Made by a program: the position numbers and the translations under genes. Below, in pieces: positions 10,063 to 20,582 of a stretch of DNA of 64,000 bases (its first letter is position 1; each line of letters starts with the position of its first letter). The notes beneath the pieces were generated by a model that was given only the letters and a program-made list of their open reading frames with translations, searched no databases and had not been told where the DNA came from. The stretch is taken from positions 186,001-250,000 of the forward strand of contig JALXWS010000001.1 of the NCBI GenBank assembly GCA_025144025.1, in the 5' to 3' direction. The DNA comes from Corynebacterium sp. p3-SID1241. GTDB taxonomy: Bacteria > Actinomycetota > Actinomycetes > Mycobacteriales > Mycobacteriaceae.

Positions 10063-10368
10063 GTATGCACCCTCTGAGATGTTTTCGACCGGTAACTAAC
10101 CATATTGGCACACGGGAAGTTTATGCAAAGGCAACGCGCAGCCCCATTACCTACGCAAGCTGAGAGATAGAAAATTCACAAACCGTTAACCTTCGACGTT
10201 TGCGCTGGTAAACCGTGGTGTAGGAAGAGGAATTGCGAGAACAATACTTAAAAGTCAAAAATCGGTAACCCACCGTTTACCCACGCGCGAAACACTACGT
10301 GAGGTTGCGTTCCGCGACACTGCGGAAGCCACACAAGAATTCTCGCCCTTACAAAGGAGCTTAGTAAC
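10063..10368. promoter_or_regulatory. sigD-whcB intergenic region with repeated GGTAAC-type motifs
   Basis: This 306-base gap has no gene. It holds several related elements: GGTAACTAACC (10091-10101), CCGTTAACC (10193-10201), GGTAAACCGTGG (10207-10218), GGTAACC (10264-10270) and CACCGTTTACCC (10271-10282). The third and fifth form an inverted repeat with one mismatch. GTAAC resembles both SigD -35 elements and MtrA-type sites. A strong AAAGGAG (10353-10359) serves whcB. Confidence 0.5.
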
Positions 10369-10671
10369 GTGTCTCAGCCTCATTTGCTTCCCGGTCCCAC
10401 CGCTGACTTGTGGGATTGGCAGCTACAAGGCGCCTGCCGCGGAGAAAACTCAGATGTGTTTTATCACCCGGATGGCGAGCGCGGCCGCGCCCGCGCCCAG
10501 CGCGAGAATCGCGCCAAAGCCATCTGCAATTCTTGCCCGGTCATTGATTTGTGCCGCGAGCATGCCTTGCAATCCGCCGAGCCCTATGGTGTATGGGGCG
10601 GAATGAGCGAATCCGAACGCGTCGTAGAGCTTCGCCAGCGCCGCCGCGCCACTGCACCTGTCAACGCTTAG
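10369..10671 (+). CDS. whcB: WhiB-family iron-sulfur regulator (WhiB3/WhcB type)
   Basis: A 100-residue WhiB protein. It has the four cluster cysteines (Cys23, then CNSCPVIDLC spanning 57-66), the GVWGGMSESER turn and a basic C-terminal DNA-binding segment RQRRRA. Start is GTG 10369, supported by AAAGGAG ten bases upstream. Its location divergent from sigD and near groEL matches whiB3 of M. tuberculosis and whcB of C. glutamicum, which act in redox and stress responses; the naming is by synteny. Confidence 0.92.
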   Translation: MSQPHLLPGPTADLWDWQLQGACRGENSDVFYHPDGERGRARAQRENRAKAICNSCPVIDLCREHALQSAEPYGVWGGMSESERVVELRQRRRATAPVNA

Positions 10672-10680
10672 GACGGGAAA

Positions 10681-11042
10681 CTAGGGGGAGACGAGGGCGT
10701 CGGCAAGAAAGCGCCCTGTCACCGAATCACGCTGCTGTGCCAAGTCAACTGGTGAGCTACCATAGACCAGCTGGCCACCGGCTGAACCGGCGCCAGGGCC
10801 CAAGTCGATGACGTGATCCGCATGCGCGAGTACGGCCAAGTTGTGATCGATGCAGATGACGGTGTGGCCGGAGTCCACCCGCTCATCACGCTCTGCTCCA
10901 CGTAGACCACACCCGCACCGCTGCGCTTGGGGCAGGCACCCTCGGAATGCGCGGAAAAGAGTGCGGGTTTGACGCCATTGGCCTTGGCGAAGGCCTTGCG
11001 AATGGGGTCGGTATCAGCGGCGACCTTGATGTATTCCACGGC
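10681..11042 (-). pseudogene. Remnant of a UvrA-like ABC excinuclease
   Basis: On the minus strand, from about 11042, one frame reads [19 protein letters not shown] and [19 protein letters not shown], matching the zinc-finger region of UvrA-like proteins but with the second CxxC cysteine lost. Near 10880 the homology jumps, in another frame, to the extreme C-terminus ([20 protein letters not shown], then [14 protein letters not shown]) and ends FLADALVSP. The ABC signature and Walker B segment normally between are absent and everything upstream is gone. It is a decayed fragment with an internal deletion, lying between whcB and groEL. Confidence 0.82.
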
Positions 11043-11059
11043 CCTAGTCTAGGCACAAC

Positions 11060-11088
11060 AAAACCCGCCGCGCGGAAAGCGGGGCGGG
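11060..11088 (-). terminator. Terminator of groES-groEL
   Basis: On the minus strand CCCGCCCCGC pairs with GCGCGGCGGG (one mismatch, loop of five) and is followed by TTTTGTTGTG, 16 bases past the groEL stop. Confidence 0.85.
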
Positions 11089-11103
11089 CGATGTTGGGAA
11101 GGT

Positions 11104-13022
<1,919 letters not shown>

Positions 13023-13134
13023 GATGTTTCCTCCGTAGTGTTCGTATGCGCACCGGTATGGCGCGCGCGTGCCGGTTGTGGATGTCCAGCACAGCCGTCG
13101 TCGCGGGTGAACAACTGTGGGTCAAACAACCTGA

Positions 13135-13168
13135 TTAGCACTCTACCCTCGTGACTGCTAACCCTCAA
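13135..13168 (-). promoter_or_regulatory. groES-groEL promoter overlapped by a CIRCE operator
   Basis: CIRCE: TTAGCACTC, nine bases, GACTGCTAA (13135-13161), one mismatch from the consensus second arm GAGTGCTAA. On the minus strand a promoter TTGAGG, 17 bases, TAGAGT (13140-13168) overlaps it, the expected arrangement for repression by HrcA. Confidence 0.85.
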
Positions 13169-13208
13169 CAATGGCTCGGCCCACATTTTTACGCCCTCAG
13201 CGATCCCC

Positions 13209-14450
13209 TCAGCGCTCCCGTTGCCCGGCGCGCACGAATCCGGCAAGCGTCAGCTTGACGACGCCCAGTGCGATAAACATGGCACCAAAGATTACGGCGA
13301 AGGACGGCCACCACAACTCCTCTATCAGCGTCCGGCCGAGGGGAGCCTGTGGGGTAAGAAGGTGGTGGAGAGGGAGAAGCGTCGCCAAGCACAGCGCCCA
13401 GACCACGCCGGCCGCGGTCAGGGTGAGGCAAGCTGCTTCTCCCACTTGCACGCGTGTCCAGGCCGAGGGGGTGGCGCCGGCCAGGGTAAGGCCGCGGATA
13501 TCGGCCGCGATGCGCCCGTGCATCAGCAGCGAGGTAAGCACAGCGCCCACGATGCTGGGAGCAAAGACAGGCCCTAAAAGGGCGACGAAGACTTGCCAGG
13601 AGGACAAGGTTCCACCGGCGCCTGCGTCGCTTGCAAAGCGCAGGCCCGAGCCGACGGCGACGATAAAGCCGCCGACGAGCACCCATGGCACGATGTGCGG
13701 GGTGGAAAAGCACCGGCGCACGCGCACATTAGCCCCAGCGATGCCGGCCGCGCGGGTCCATTGATCCAGGACAGGCATAAGCCAGGGCAAAAAGAGCGCG
13801 ACGAGGATGACTAAGCCCATCTCGGCCGAGAGCAGGTCTCCAGGGTCATCAATCTGCAGGCCCCCGTAGGCTGTACCGCCGATAGCCGCGGCCGCAAGCA
13901 CGAATTTCACCATGAGCCACGCCGGGTGTGCGGTTGTGTGCGGCCGGAAGACTCGGCGCAGTGGAGGGAGCGCGCCGACCAGGGCCGCGGACATGCAGAC
14001 GGCTACCGCAATGACAACGACCTGGCCGGTTATGGCAATGTCCGGCATGGGGATACCGTCGCTGCGCAGGGCGCGCACGCACGGGGCAAGCAGAGGGCGG
14101 GCCGGCAGCACGCCGAGGAGCCCGGCGGCCGCGCTGACCACTGCGACTTGGCCCAGGATGAAAGCGAGGATCATCCCCCCGGGCATGCCCACCATGCGCC
14201 AAGAGCGGTAGATAGGCTCGCGCTCGGCAATGATAAGGCGCATCTGCGATAGCGTCACCAATACCACCACGCACAGGGCCATGCCCAACACCGTGCCACC
14301 CAGCGGGCCGGCGGGGTCTTCTTCGGCCCCGGAGGAAGCCACCAGCATGGCCAGCGCCAGGGTGCACGAGGTGGAAGACACCACCAGGGTCAGCGCCACG
14401 GCCAGCCACGATAGCCAATTGGACTGCAAGTCCTTAAGCCACACCAGCAT
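13209..14450 (-). CDS. ABC exporter permease (FtsX-like)
   Basis: A 413-residue integral membrane protein with about ten hydrophobic segments, among them WLSWLAVALTLVVSS near the N-terminus, GGMILAFILGQVAVVSAAAGLLG near 110 and IFGAMFIALGVVKLTLAG at the end. It overlaps the upstream ATP-binding protein gene by 17 bases. Together they form a MacB/FtsX-type exporter, divergent from a two-component system, an arrangement common for antimicrobial-peptide or envelope-stress detoxification modules. The substrate cannot be told from sequence. Confidence 0.85.
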   Translation of the reverse strand: MLVWLKDLQSNWLSWLAVALTLVVSSTSCTLALAMLVASSGAEEDPAGPLGGTVLGMALCVVVLVTLSQMRLIIAEREPIYRSWRMVGMPGGMILAFILGQVAVVSAAAGLLGVLPARPLLAPCVRALRSDGIPMPDIAITGQVVVIAVAVCMSAALVGALPPLRRVFRPHTTAHPAWLMVKFVLAAAAIGGTAYGGLQIDDPGDLLSAEMGLVILVALFLPWLMPVLDQWTRAAGIAGANVRVRRCFSTPHIVPWVLVGGFIVAVGSGLRFASDAGAGGTLSSWQVFVALLGPVFAPSIVGAVLTSLLMHGRIAADIRGLTLAGATPSAWTRVQVGEAACLTLTAAGVVWALCLATLLPLHHLLTPQAPLGRTLIEELWWPSFAVIFGAMFIALGVVKLTLAGFVRAGQRER

Positions 14451-15039
14451 GGGCCACCTCCTCTAAGGAAATGATCCGGTCGGCCGCTTCCGCGGCGAGG
14501 TGAGAGTGAGTCACCATGACCACACTGGCGCTATCGCGGGCGGCGGCGCGCAGGTGGGAAAGGACGGTGGATGCGGTGGCGTCGTCAAGCGCGCCCGTAG
14601 GCTCGTCAGCGAAGATATAGGGCGCCTGAGCCAGCAGTGCCCGGGCGACGGCCACGCGTTGCTGCTGCCCGCCAGAAAGCTGTGCGGGTAGGCGGCGCTC
14701 TAAACCAGCAAGGCCAAGCGAATCAAAGACCTCTGCCACCTGGCCGCGTGTAGGGCGCCGGCCGGAAAAGCGCGCGGTCAAGGTGGCATTGCGCTGCGCG
14801 TTGAGGGATTCCAGGAGATTATAGTCTTGGAATACAAATGCACGCTGCTTGCGCCCCGGCGCGTTGACTCGGCCGGAGGTGGGCTTATCTAGCCCGGATA
14901 GCAGGTTCAGGAGCGTGGTTTTGCCGCTTCCGGAGGGCCCCATGATGGCGACGAATTCGCCCGGGGCGATGGCCACATTGACGCGATTGAGCACAGTGCG
15001 CCGACCGTAGCGCTTGCTGAGGTTGTCTGCTTTTAACAT
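14434..15039 (-). CDS. ABC transporter ATP-binding protein
   Basis: A 201-residue nucleotide-binding subunit: Walker A GPSGSGKTTLL, Q-loop in VFQDYNLLESL, signature LSGGQQQRVAVARAL, Walker B YIFADEPTGALD, H-loop VVMVTHS. The open frame runs up to 15165, but homology begins at MLKADNLSKRYG, so I take ATG 15039. Energises the permease encoded immediately downstream; MacB/LolD-type family. Divergent from the sensor kinase, 112 bases apart. Confidence 0.93.
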   Translation of the reverse strand: MLKADNLSKRYGRRTVLNRVNVAIAPGEFVAIMGPSGSGKTTLLNLLSGLDKPTSGRVNAPGRKQRAFVFQDYNLLESLNAQRNATLTARFSGRRPTRGQVAEVFDSLGLAGLERRLPAQLSGGQQQRVAVARALLAQAPYIFADEPTGALDDATASTVLSHLRAAARDSASVVMVTHSHLAAEAADRIISLEEVAHAGVA

Positions 15040-15137
15040 GCCTTTGATTCCACTCGGCCATGCAAAAGAAAGACATGGGGCGGGCTGCCCGGAAAATGGT
15101 AGAGCTAGCTCTACTGCCCCACCCTGGGTAAGGCGGC

Positions 15138-15143
15138 TAGGCT
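15138..15143 (+). promoter_or_regulatory. -10 box of leaderless sensor kinase gene
   Basis: TAGGCT ends eight bases before the ATG at 15152. Confidence 0.5.
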
Positions 15144-15151
15144 CATGGGTT

Positions 15152-16291
15152 ATGCGAACCCTCAAAGCCTGCGCGTGGAGTCTCGTCCTCGGCGCGCTAT
15201 TTATCCCGGCGTTGGTGGTTTCGGTGCTGATGCTGCCGTGGATTCCGCTGGTGGGACGCGCCGCGGAATTTGTCGGCCGGTTAGGTGCGCAGTGGATGGG
15301 CGTAGAGATCCCACCCCGGCGTGCGGGCCGGTGGTTTGATTGGCAGCAGTTTTATCACCTTATCTTGCAACTTTTGATTTCGGCTGCATGCTTTGCCGCG
15401 TGGACGGCCTTGGGCTTTACAGCGGGTGTGCTGGTAATTGCGCCATTCGTGCCAAAGACCGAATTCTCCTTTGGCGAGTGGTCTACCTCCAACCGGCCGC
15501 TGATTTTCTTAACCTGTTGGCTGACCGCTTCGCTGCTGGTGGCTTTATTAGTGGGGCTCAACCGCCTCTTGGTCTTGGCATCGACCTCGCTGACTCGGCT
15601 GGCATTGAGCCCCTCGGTCGAGGAATTGGCGGCCTCGCGCGCGACGCTTATCGATGCCTTCTCTGGCGAGCGCCGCCGCATCGAGCGCGAACTGCACGAT
15701 GGTCCACAGCAGTACCTCACCGCACTCAAGCTCAACTTGGCTGCCGCAAAATTGCAAGCCCCTCCTGAGGCGCAACCGACCTTGGCCGATGCGGAACATA
15801 ATGCCTCATTGGCCTTGGCCTCCCTGCGCGCGACGGTGCGTGGCATTGCCCCGCAGGTGCTTTTCGACGCCGGATTAATCCCCGCCCTCGACGAATTACT
15901 CGCCCACTCCGGGCTGGAGACCGAACTACATGTGGAAGGCGTCGAGCGCTCGGTGGATGAGACCACTGCCCTGCTGGCTTACCATGCGGTGGCCGAGGCG
16001 CTTACCAATGGGTCCAAACATGGCGCGGCCACTGAGGCGATGGTAACGGTTGCTTTCGGGCAGACGCTGCGCCTCGACATCGTTGACAACGGCACGGGCC
16101 CCACGGCCAAGGAGCCAGCTGAGACGGCCATCTCGGACGCAGAAGCTCGGACGGGCACCGGCCTCGCCGGGCTGCGCGAGCGCGCCGCCGCACTGGGCGG
16201 CACGGTAAACTTTGCCGCGGCTCATGACGCTGCCGCCGGCGAACGCGGCGGCCGGCTGCGGGTCGAATTACCGCTGAAGGAGGCGGAATGA
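15152..16291 (+). CDS. NarL-family sensor histidine kinase
   Basis: A 379-residue kinase. An N-terminal hydrophobic pair (from LVLGALFIPALVVSVLMLP) and a second pair at about residues 72-140 anchor it in the membrane with little extracytoplasmic sequence. Such intramembrane-sensing kinases often pair with ABC exporters. The HisKA_3 dimerisation helix carries the phosphoacceptor His182 in ERELHDGPQQ; the ATPase domain has ALTNGSKHG and GTGLAGLRERAAALGG. Its stop overlaps the response regulator start (ATGA). ATG 15152 is chosen over the frame opening at 15014 because a -10 box precedes it. Confidence 0.9.
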   Translation: MRTLKACAWSLVLGALFIPALVVSVLMLPWIPLVGRAAEFVGRLGAQWMGVEIPPRRAGRWFDWQQFYHLILQLLISAACFAAWTALGFTAGVLVIAPFVPKTEFSFGEWSTSNRPLIFLTCWLTASLLVALLVGLNRLLVLASTSLTRLALSPSVEELAASRATLIDAFSGERRRIERELHDGPQQYLTALKLNLAAAKLQAPPEAQPTLADAEHNASLALASLRATVRGIAPQVLFDAGLIPALDELLAHSGLETELHVEGVERSVDETTALLAYHAVAEALTNGSKHGAATEAMVTVAFGQTLRLDIVDNGTGPTAKEPAETAISDAEARTGTGLAGLRERAAALGGTVNFAAAHDAAAGERGGRLRVELPLKEAE

Positions 16292-16923
16292 AACTACTAC
16301 TGGCGGAAGATTCCGCGCTATTGCGCGCGGGGCTCGAGCAGCTACTCAGCGCTCTGGGGCATAGCGTTACGGCGGCCACGGATGCCGAAGAACTACGCGC
16401 CGTTGCTGGGCAAGAAGATTTTGACCTTATTATCAGCGATGTGCGCATGCCACCGACCATGACCGACGACGGCCTGCGCGCCGTGCATGACCTGCGAGCG
16501 GCCAACCCCACCCAGCCAGTGGTAGTGCTGAGCCAATACGTAGCGGCAAGCTACCTTGACCGACTCTTGGAGCACGGCGGATTCGGATACCTGCTCAAGG
16601 AACGCGTTTCTGATGTGGAAGAATTCGTGCACACGCTAGACGAGGTCGCGCACGGCGGCACCGTGGTGGACCCCGAGGTGGTCACTGCGCTGCTCTCTGC
16701 AAAGCGCAGTGGCCTGACCCAGCTCACCGCCCGCGAGCGAGAGGTACTGGGACTTATGGCCCAAGGATTGAGCAATAAAGAAATTGAAGACACGCTCGTG
16801 CTCACCGCCGGAGCGGTAAGCAAACATGTCTCCAATGTGTTTTTAAAGCTCGGGTTTCTGCCCGAGGACTCCAACCGGCGGGTAAAGGCCGTATTGGCGT
16901 GGCTGCGCCACACCGAGCGCTAG
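16288..16923 (+). CDS. NarL/LuxR-family response regulator
   Basis: A 211-residue regulator. The receiver domain has the acidic pair ED at 7-8, phosphoacceptor Asp51 in DLIISDVRMPP and the conserved Lys in GYLLKERV. The C-terminal LuxR helix-turn-helix is LTAREREVLGLMAQGLSNKE and on to SKHVSNVFLKL. Coupled by a four-base overlap to the kinase; probably controls the divergent ABC exporter. Confidence 0.94.
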   Translation: MKLLLAEDSALLRAGLEQLLSALGHSVTAATDAEELRAVAGQEDFDLIISDVRMPPTMTDDGLRAVHDLRAANPTQPVVVLSQYVAASYLDRLLEHGGFGYLLKERVSDVEEFVHTLDEVAHGGTVVDPEVVTALLSAKRSGLTQLTAREREVLGLMAQGLSNKEIEDTLVLTAGAVSKHVSNVFLKLGFLPEDSNRRVKAVLAWLRHTER

Positions 16924-16945
16924 CCACACCCGGGCACGATGCTAG

Positions 16946-18400
16946 TTACTTCTTCGAGCTGAGCCCACCGAAAATATCGCTGGAACTCAGGGAGCTGCTG
17001 CCTTCTGGATCCTTGGGCGCCTCTGGGGCGTCCGGCTCGGTGGAGTCGGCGGGGTCGGTGGCGTCGTCGGCAGGCGTAGCGCCGCGGTCCTTCTTCTTGA
17101 GCGAAACCTTGTCCACCAGCGTGTTATCGGCTTCGTTGAAGGTGGTGAAGGTGAGCTTGTCATCGGAGACATCCACGCGCATATAGTCCTCGGTGTAGTC
17201 CTGGCGCCACATTGCGGTGGACTCGTGAGCAAGCTTTGGATCGATGGTCTCCATTCGCGCGCCCTTGTGCTTTTTATTATTGACATCGGTGAAGTCGTAA
17301 TACTTGCCGCCACCCGCGGTGGTGGTGGTCAGGTACAGCGCCTCGCCATCCTTGGGCTCGAGGACGTCGCCGCGCTGCGGCTTCTTTTCCGGCAGGACCG
17401 GCTTATTGTTCTTCATCAGGTGGCTGCGGGTGTAGATGTGGTCGTGGCCGGAAAGCACGGCATCGACATTGAGCTCAGAAAGCACCGGGGTGAGCTTCTC
17501 GCGCAGGTTGGCGACGTCCCTATCAGAATAATGCGTGCCCTGGGAGTACGGGCCGTGGTGCATGCCGACGACGATCCAGTCATTATCCGCGCCGCGGGAT
17601 TCGATAGCCTCGCGCAGGAACTGCTCGTGACGGGCGATATCGGCGTCGGAAGAAGCATTGGAATCCAAGCCGATGAAGAGCACGTTATTGCGCTCGAAGT
17701 AGTGGTCGCGGATATCGTCCGCCTGGTGCGGGTTGGAGAAGTGCTCATCATGATGCTTCATGGTGAGGTTATAGGTCTCGTGGTTGCCCGGGACCGTATT
17801 GGTAGGGATGTGGCGAATCTCCGGAGCGGAGAAGTATGCATCGTACTGCGGTACCTGCGCGCCCCACCCCTCAACTTGGTCACCCAGGGACCAGATCATG
17901 CTGGCATTCGGCACATGGGAAGCCGCGTGGCCGATGGTCTTGCGCCACTGTTCGGCTTGGTCATCCACCTTGAGATCTACGCCGATCTGCGGGTCTGCGA
18001 CGGTAAGGAAGGACCAGTCATCGCCATTGGAGCCAGTGTTAAAAGTCTCTGGCTCGGACCAGCCGCCTTCTTCGGAGCCTACGCGGTAGGAGTACTCGGT
18101 ATCCGGCTGCAGGTCGGTAGCGGTGGCGAACTGGGACTTGTACAGCAGGGCGCCGTAATCGCGCTCGTCGGCGCGGAAGGTCTTGGTGCCTTCTGGGCCG
18201 GTGACCTCGAGGACCTCGTCTGCCTTGGACTTCGTGCGCCAAGTGACCATGACCTGGGATTCATCCGCGCCCGGCTGCAGAATGGTGCGGTAGATAGGAG
18301 AATCAGCGGCCAGCGCTGGGGTGGCGGGCACGAGGGCGGTGGCGCCACCCAAGGCGAGGGCGGTAACGAAGGAGGCGACGAAGCGCGATGAACGGAGCAT
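16946..18400 (-). CDS. Secreted purple acid phosphatase-like metallophosphoesterase
   Basis: A 484-residue exported protein. A signal peptide ends near PATPALA. A fibronectin-like N-terminal domain (IYRTILQPGADESQVMVTWR) is followed by the metallophosphatase core: DPQ near 137, GDQVEGWG, GNHET, GMHHGPYS and SGHDHIYTRS, the usual two-metal ligand blocks. The C-terminus is Pro/Asp/Ser-rich with no sorting motif. Likely releases phosphate from external organic phosphates. AAAGGTG lies before the ATG. No pho box was identified. Confidence 0.9.
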   Translation of the reverse strand: MLRSSRFVASFVTALALGGATALVPATPALAADSPIYRTILQPGADESQVMVTWRTKSKADEVLEVTGPEGTKTFRADERDYGALLYKSQFATATDLQPDTEYSYRVGSEEGGWSEPETFNTGSNGDDWSFLTVADPQIGVDLKVDDQAEQWRKTIGHAASHVPNASMIWSLGDQVEGWGAQVPQYDAYFSAPEIRHIPTNTVPGNHETYNLTMKHHDEHFSNPHQADDIRDHYFERNNVLFIGLDSNASSDADIARHEQFLREAIESRGADNDWIVVGMHHGPYSQGTHYSDRDVANLREKLTPVLSELNVDAVLSGHDHIYTRSHLMKNNKPVLPEKKPQRGDVLEPKDGEALYLTTTTAGGGKYYDFTDVNNKKHKGARMETIDPKLAHESTAMWRQDYTEDYMRVDVSDDKLTFTTFNEADNTLVDKVSLKKKDRGATPADDATDPADSTEPDAPEAPKDPEGSSSLSSSDIFGGLSSKK

Positions 18401-18521
18401 ACAGTTTTCACCTTTTGAGTCTTAGAAGAAGCGGTACGGCTCCCTAGAACACCATAAGAATGTGAACACCGTACTACGGGCGTGCAAAAAGCGCTTGAAC
18501 CCTTCCTGTGAGAGGCGGGGT

Positions 18522-18950
18522 TTAGAGGCTCTTATCGGAATTGATAACGGCCGCGCGCCAGAGGGTGTATTCCTCCGGGTTGTCTTCGCAGTAGTTCTTG
18601 ACGGCGCGAATGCCCTGTTCCACGGACTCGATGACGGCATCGATGGTGATATCTTCGCCCTCGGCATCGACGAAAATGACCGGGCCGCAGATGGAGCGGA
18701 TGGGGTCCTGCAGGAAGGCGGCGTTGCCGGTGGCGGCCGCGTTGCGTGCTAGAGAGGCTACCGGGTTAGGCTCGGCTCCTTCGGCCTTGGCTTCAGGGTT
18801 GTAGAGCGCCGCATAGGTGGTGCCATCTTCTTGGAATACAACGGAGACGCGGTCCTCGGTGGTGCCGCCCAAGAACTGGTTGGCATGCTCCAGCTCGAAC
18901 TCCAGCTTGCGGCGGGTGAGATCAGGGTTGACAAGAAAACCGACGGTCAT
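18522..18950 (-). CDS. Conserved corynebacterial protein, unknown function
   Basis: A 142-residue acidic soluble protein beginning MTVGFLVNPDLTRRKLEFE and ending LWRAAVINSDKSL, preceded by a good AAGGAG. The middle has PIRSICGPVIFVDAEGEDI and a helical IDAVIESVEQGIRAVKNYC. There is no signal peptide, membrane segment or catalytic motif. It stands alone between tsaD and the phosphatase. Confidence 0.75.
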   Translation of the reverse strand: MTVGFLVNPDLTRRKLEFELEHANQFLGGTTEDRVSVVFQEDGTTYAALYNPEAKAEGAEPNPVASLARNAAATGNAAFLQDPIRSICGPVIFVDAEGEDITIDAVIESVEQGIRAVKNYCEDNPEEYTLWRAAVINSDKSL

Positions 18951-19040
18951 GAGAGAAAGCTCCTTCAGAAAGCCAAGAGGGCATGAACGCCTTTAGAGTA
19001 CCGGCCCCGCGCCCCGCCTGCAGCGCGAGCGAGAAGAACT

Positions 19041-20084
19041 TTAGGTTAACTGCGGCTCTTCCACGTCCATCTGGGTATCGGTGCCTACGTCGAGACCAGA
19101 AGGCTGGGCACCTTCATGGATGAGTTGCGCGCCGATGGCCGCGATCATCACCCCGTTATCGGTGCACAGCGAAAAGCGCGGCACTCGCAGCTCTACCCCA
19201 GCGGCGGCGCAGCGCTCGGCGGCCAGCTCGCGCAGGCGGGAATTAGCGGCCACCCCGCCTCCCAGCAGCAACACGCGGGCACCGGTATCCTCGCAGGCAC
19301 GCACGGCCTTAGCGGTCAGGACATCGGCCACGGCTTCTTGGAAGCTGGCACAGACATTTTCCACGCTGATGGTCTCCCCCGCTTTTTCGGCACGCTCCAC
19401 GTAGCGGGCCACGGAGGTCTTAAGCCCGGAGAAGGAGAAGTCATGGCGGTGCGGGCCGCGCAAATCCTCGGCGCGGGACATGCCGCGCGGAAAATCGATG
19501 GTGGCTTCGCCGCGGGCGGCGAGCTTATCAATCACCGGGCCACCGGGGTAGCCCAAACCAAGGAGACGGGAGACCTTGTCGTAGGCTTCACCGGCGGCGT
19601 CGTCAAGCGTAGAGCCCAGCTCGCGCATGGGCTTGCCGACGGCCTCTACCTCCAACAACTGCGTATGCCCACCCGAGACCAGAAGGGCCACCGAGTGCGG
19701 CAGCTCTTCGCCTTCCAAGTTGGCCACGGCAACGTGGCCGCCAAGGTGGTTAACGCCGTAGAAAGGCACGCCCCAGGCCGCAGCATAGGCCTTGGCAGCC
19801 GAGGCACCCACCAGCAGTGCTCCAGCTAGGCCGGGCCCTACGGTAGCGGCGATGGCATCCGGCTTAGCTATGCCCGCCTCATCTAGCGCAGCCTGCATCA
19901 CCTGCGGCATGGCCTCAAGGTGGGCGCGGGAGGCGATTTCCGGGACTACGCCGCCGAAACGCGCGTGCTGCTCCATGGAGGAAGCGACAGCATTGGCGAT
20001 GATTTCCATGTGGCCGTCCTCGCGAAGCTCGACGATGCCCACGCCGGTTTCATCGCAGGAGGACTCGATGCCCATGATCTTCAT
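19041..20084 (-). CDS. tsaD: tRNA t6A threonylcarbamoyltransferase TsaD
   Basis: A 347-residue ASKHA-fold protein that transfers threonylcarbamoyl to A37 of ANN-decoding tRNAs. Visible: [14 protein letters not shown] at the start, the metal ligands in [15 protein letters not shown], the NHLGGH segment, SGGHTQLL, and [13 protein letters not shown]. It is last in the cluster tsaB-rimI-tsaD, nine bases after rimI, with TsaE encoded further upstream; only TsaC would be elsewhere. Confidence 0.97.
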   Translation of the reverse strand: MKIMGIESSCDETGVGIVELREDGHMEIIANAVASSMEQHARFGGVVPEIASRAHLEAMPQVMQAALDEAGIAKPDAIAATVGPGLAGALLVGASAAKAYAAAWGVPFYGVNHLGGHVAVANLEGEELPHSVALLVSGGHTQLLEVEAVGKPMRELGSTLDDAAGEAYDKVSRLLGLGYPGGPVIDKLAARGEATIDFPRGMSRAEDLRGPHRHDFSFSGLKTSVARYVERAEKAGETISVENVCASFQEAVADVLTAKAVRACEDTGARVLLLGGGVAANSRLRELAAERCAAAGVELRVPRFSLCTDNGVMIAAIGAQLIHEGAQPSGLDVGTDTQMDVEEPQLT

Positions 20085-20093
20085 GACTGCTCC

Positions 20094-20582
20094 TTAATCT
20101 TCAGGGCGCTCGGACTGGCGCGGGCGCACCATCACGTGCGCATCCGCCCCGGAAGGTTGGTAATAGTTCTTGCGGATCCCCTGCTTGGCAAAGCCAAAGC
20201 GCTCATACAGGCCAATGGCTGGATCATTGCCCACGCGAACTTCGAGGAAGACCGGGGCATCCTTAAGATCTGCGATATGGCAGATATTATCCATCATCAT
20301 CCGCGCAATGCCGCGGCGCTGCGCAGCGGGGTCAACACCGATGGTATGGATTTCAAATTCCGGGTCCGCGGCCGGGCCCATCATGCCGATGCCCGCATAG
20401 CCGAATAGCATCGCGGGTTCCTGCGGCTCAAGCGCGCCTTCTACCCCGAAATAAAAGTTGAAGGGCTGGGCCATTTCTTCCTGGAAGACTCCGCTAGACC
20501 ATGGGGTCTCGCCGGGGAAAAGGACTTCTTCTAACTCCGCGCACCGAGGCGCATCGGCCGGGGTCAACTCGCGCAGCTTCAC
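20094..20582 (-). CDS. rimI: Ribosomal protein alanine N-acetyltransferase RimI
   Basis: A 162-residue GNAT acetyltransferase. The acetyl-CoA loop is GVDPAAQRRGIARMMM, followed by LEVRVGNDPAIGLYERFGF, the family's typical C-terminal half. RimI acetylates ribosomal protein S18 in E. coli; in actinobacteria it is always linked to the t6A genes. Start overlaps the tsaB stop by four bases. Confidence 0.93.
   Translation of the reverse strand: MKLRELTPADAPRCAELEEVLFPGETPWSSGVFQEEMAQPFNFYFGVEGALEPQEPAMLFGYAGIGMMGPAADPEFEIHTIGVDPAAQRRGIARMMMDNICHIADLKDAPVFLEVRVGNDPAIGLYERFGFAKQGIRKNYYQPSGADAHVMVRPRQSERPED

Noticed and set aside
17225..18391. 388-codon plus-strand frame opposite the metallophosphoesterase
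   Set aside because: Shadow of a gene with clear catalytic motifs and signal peptide.
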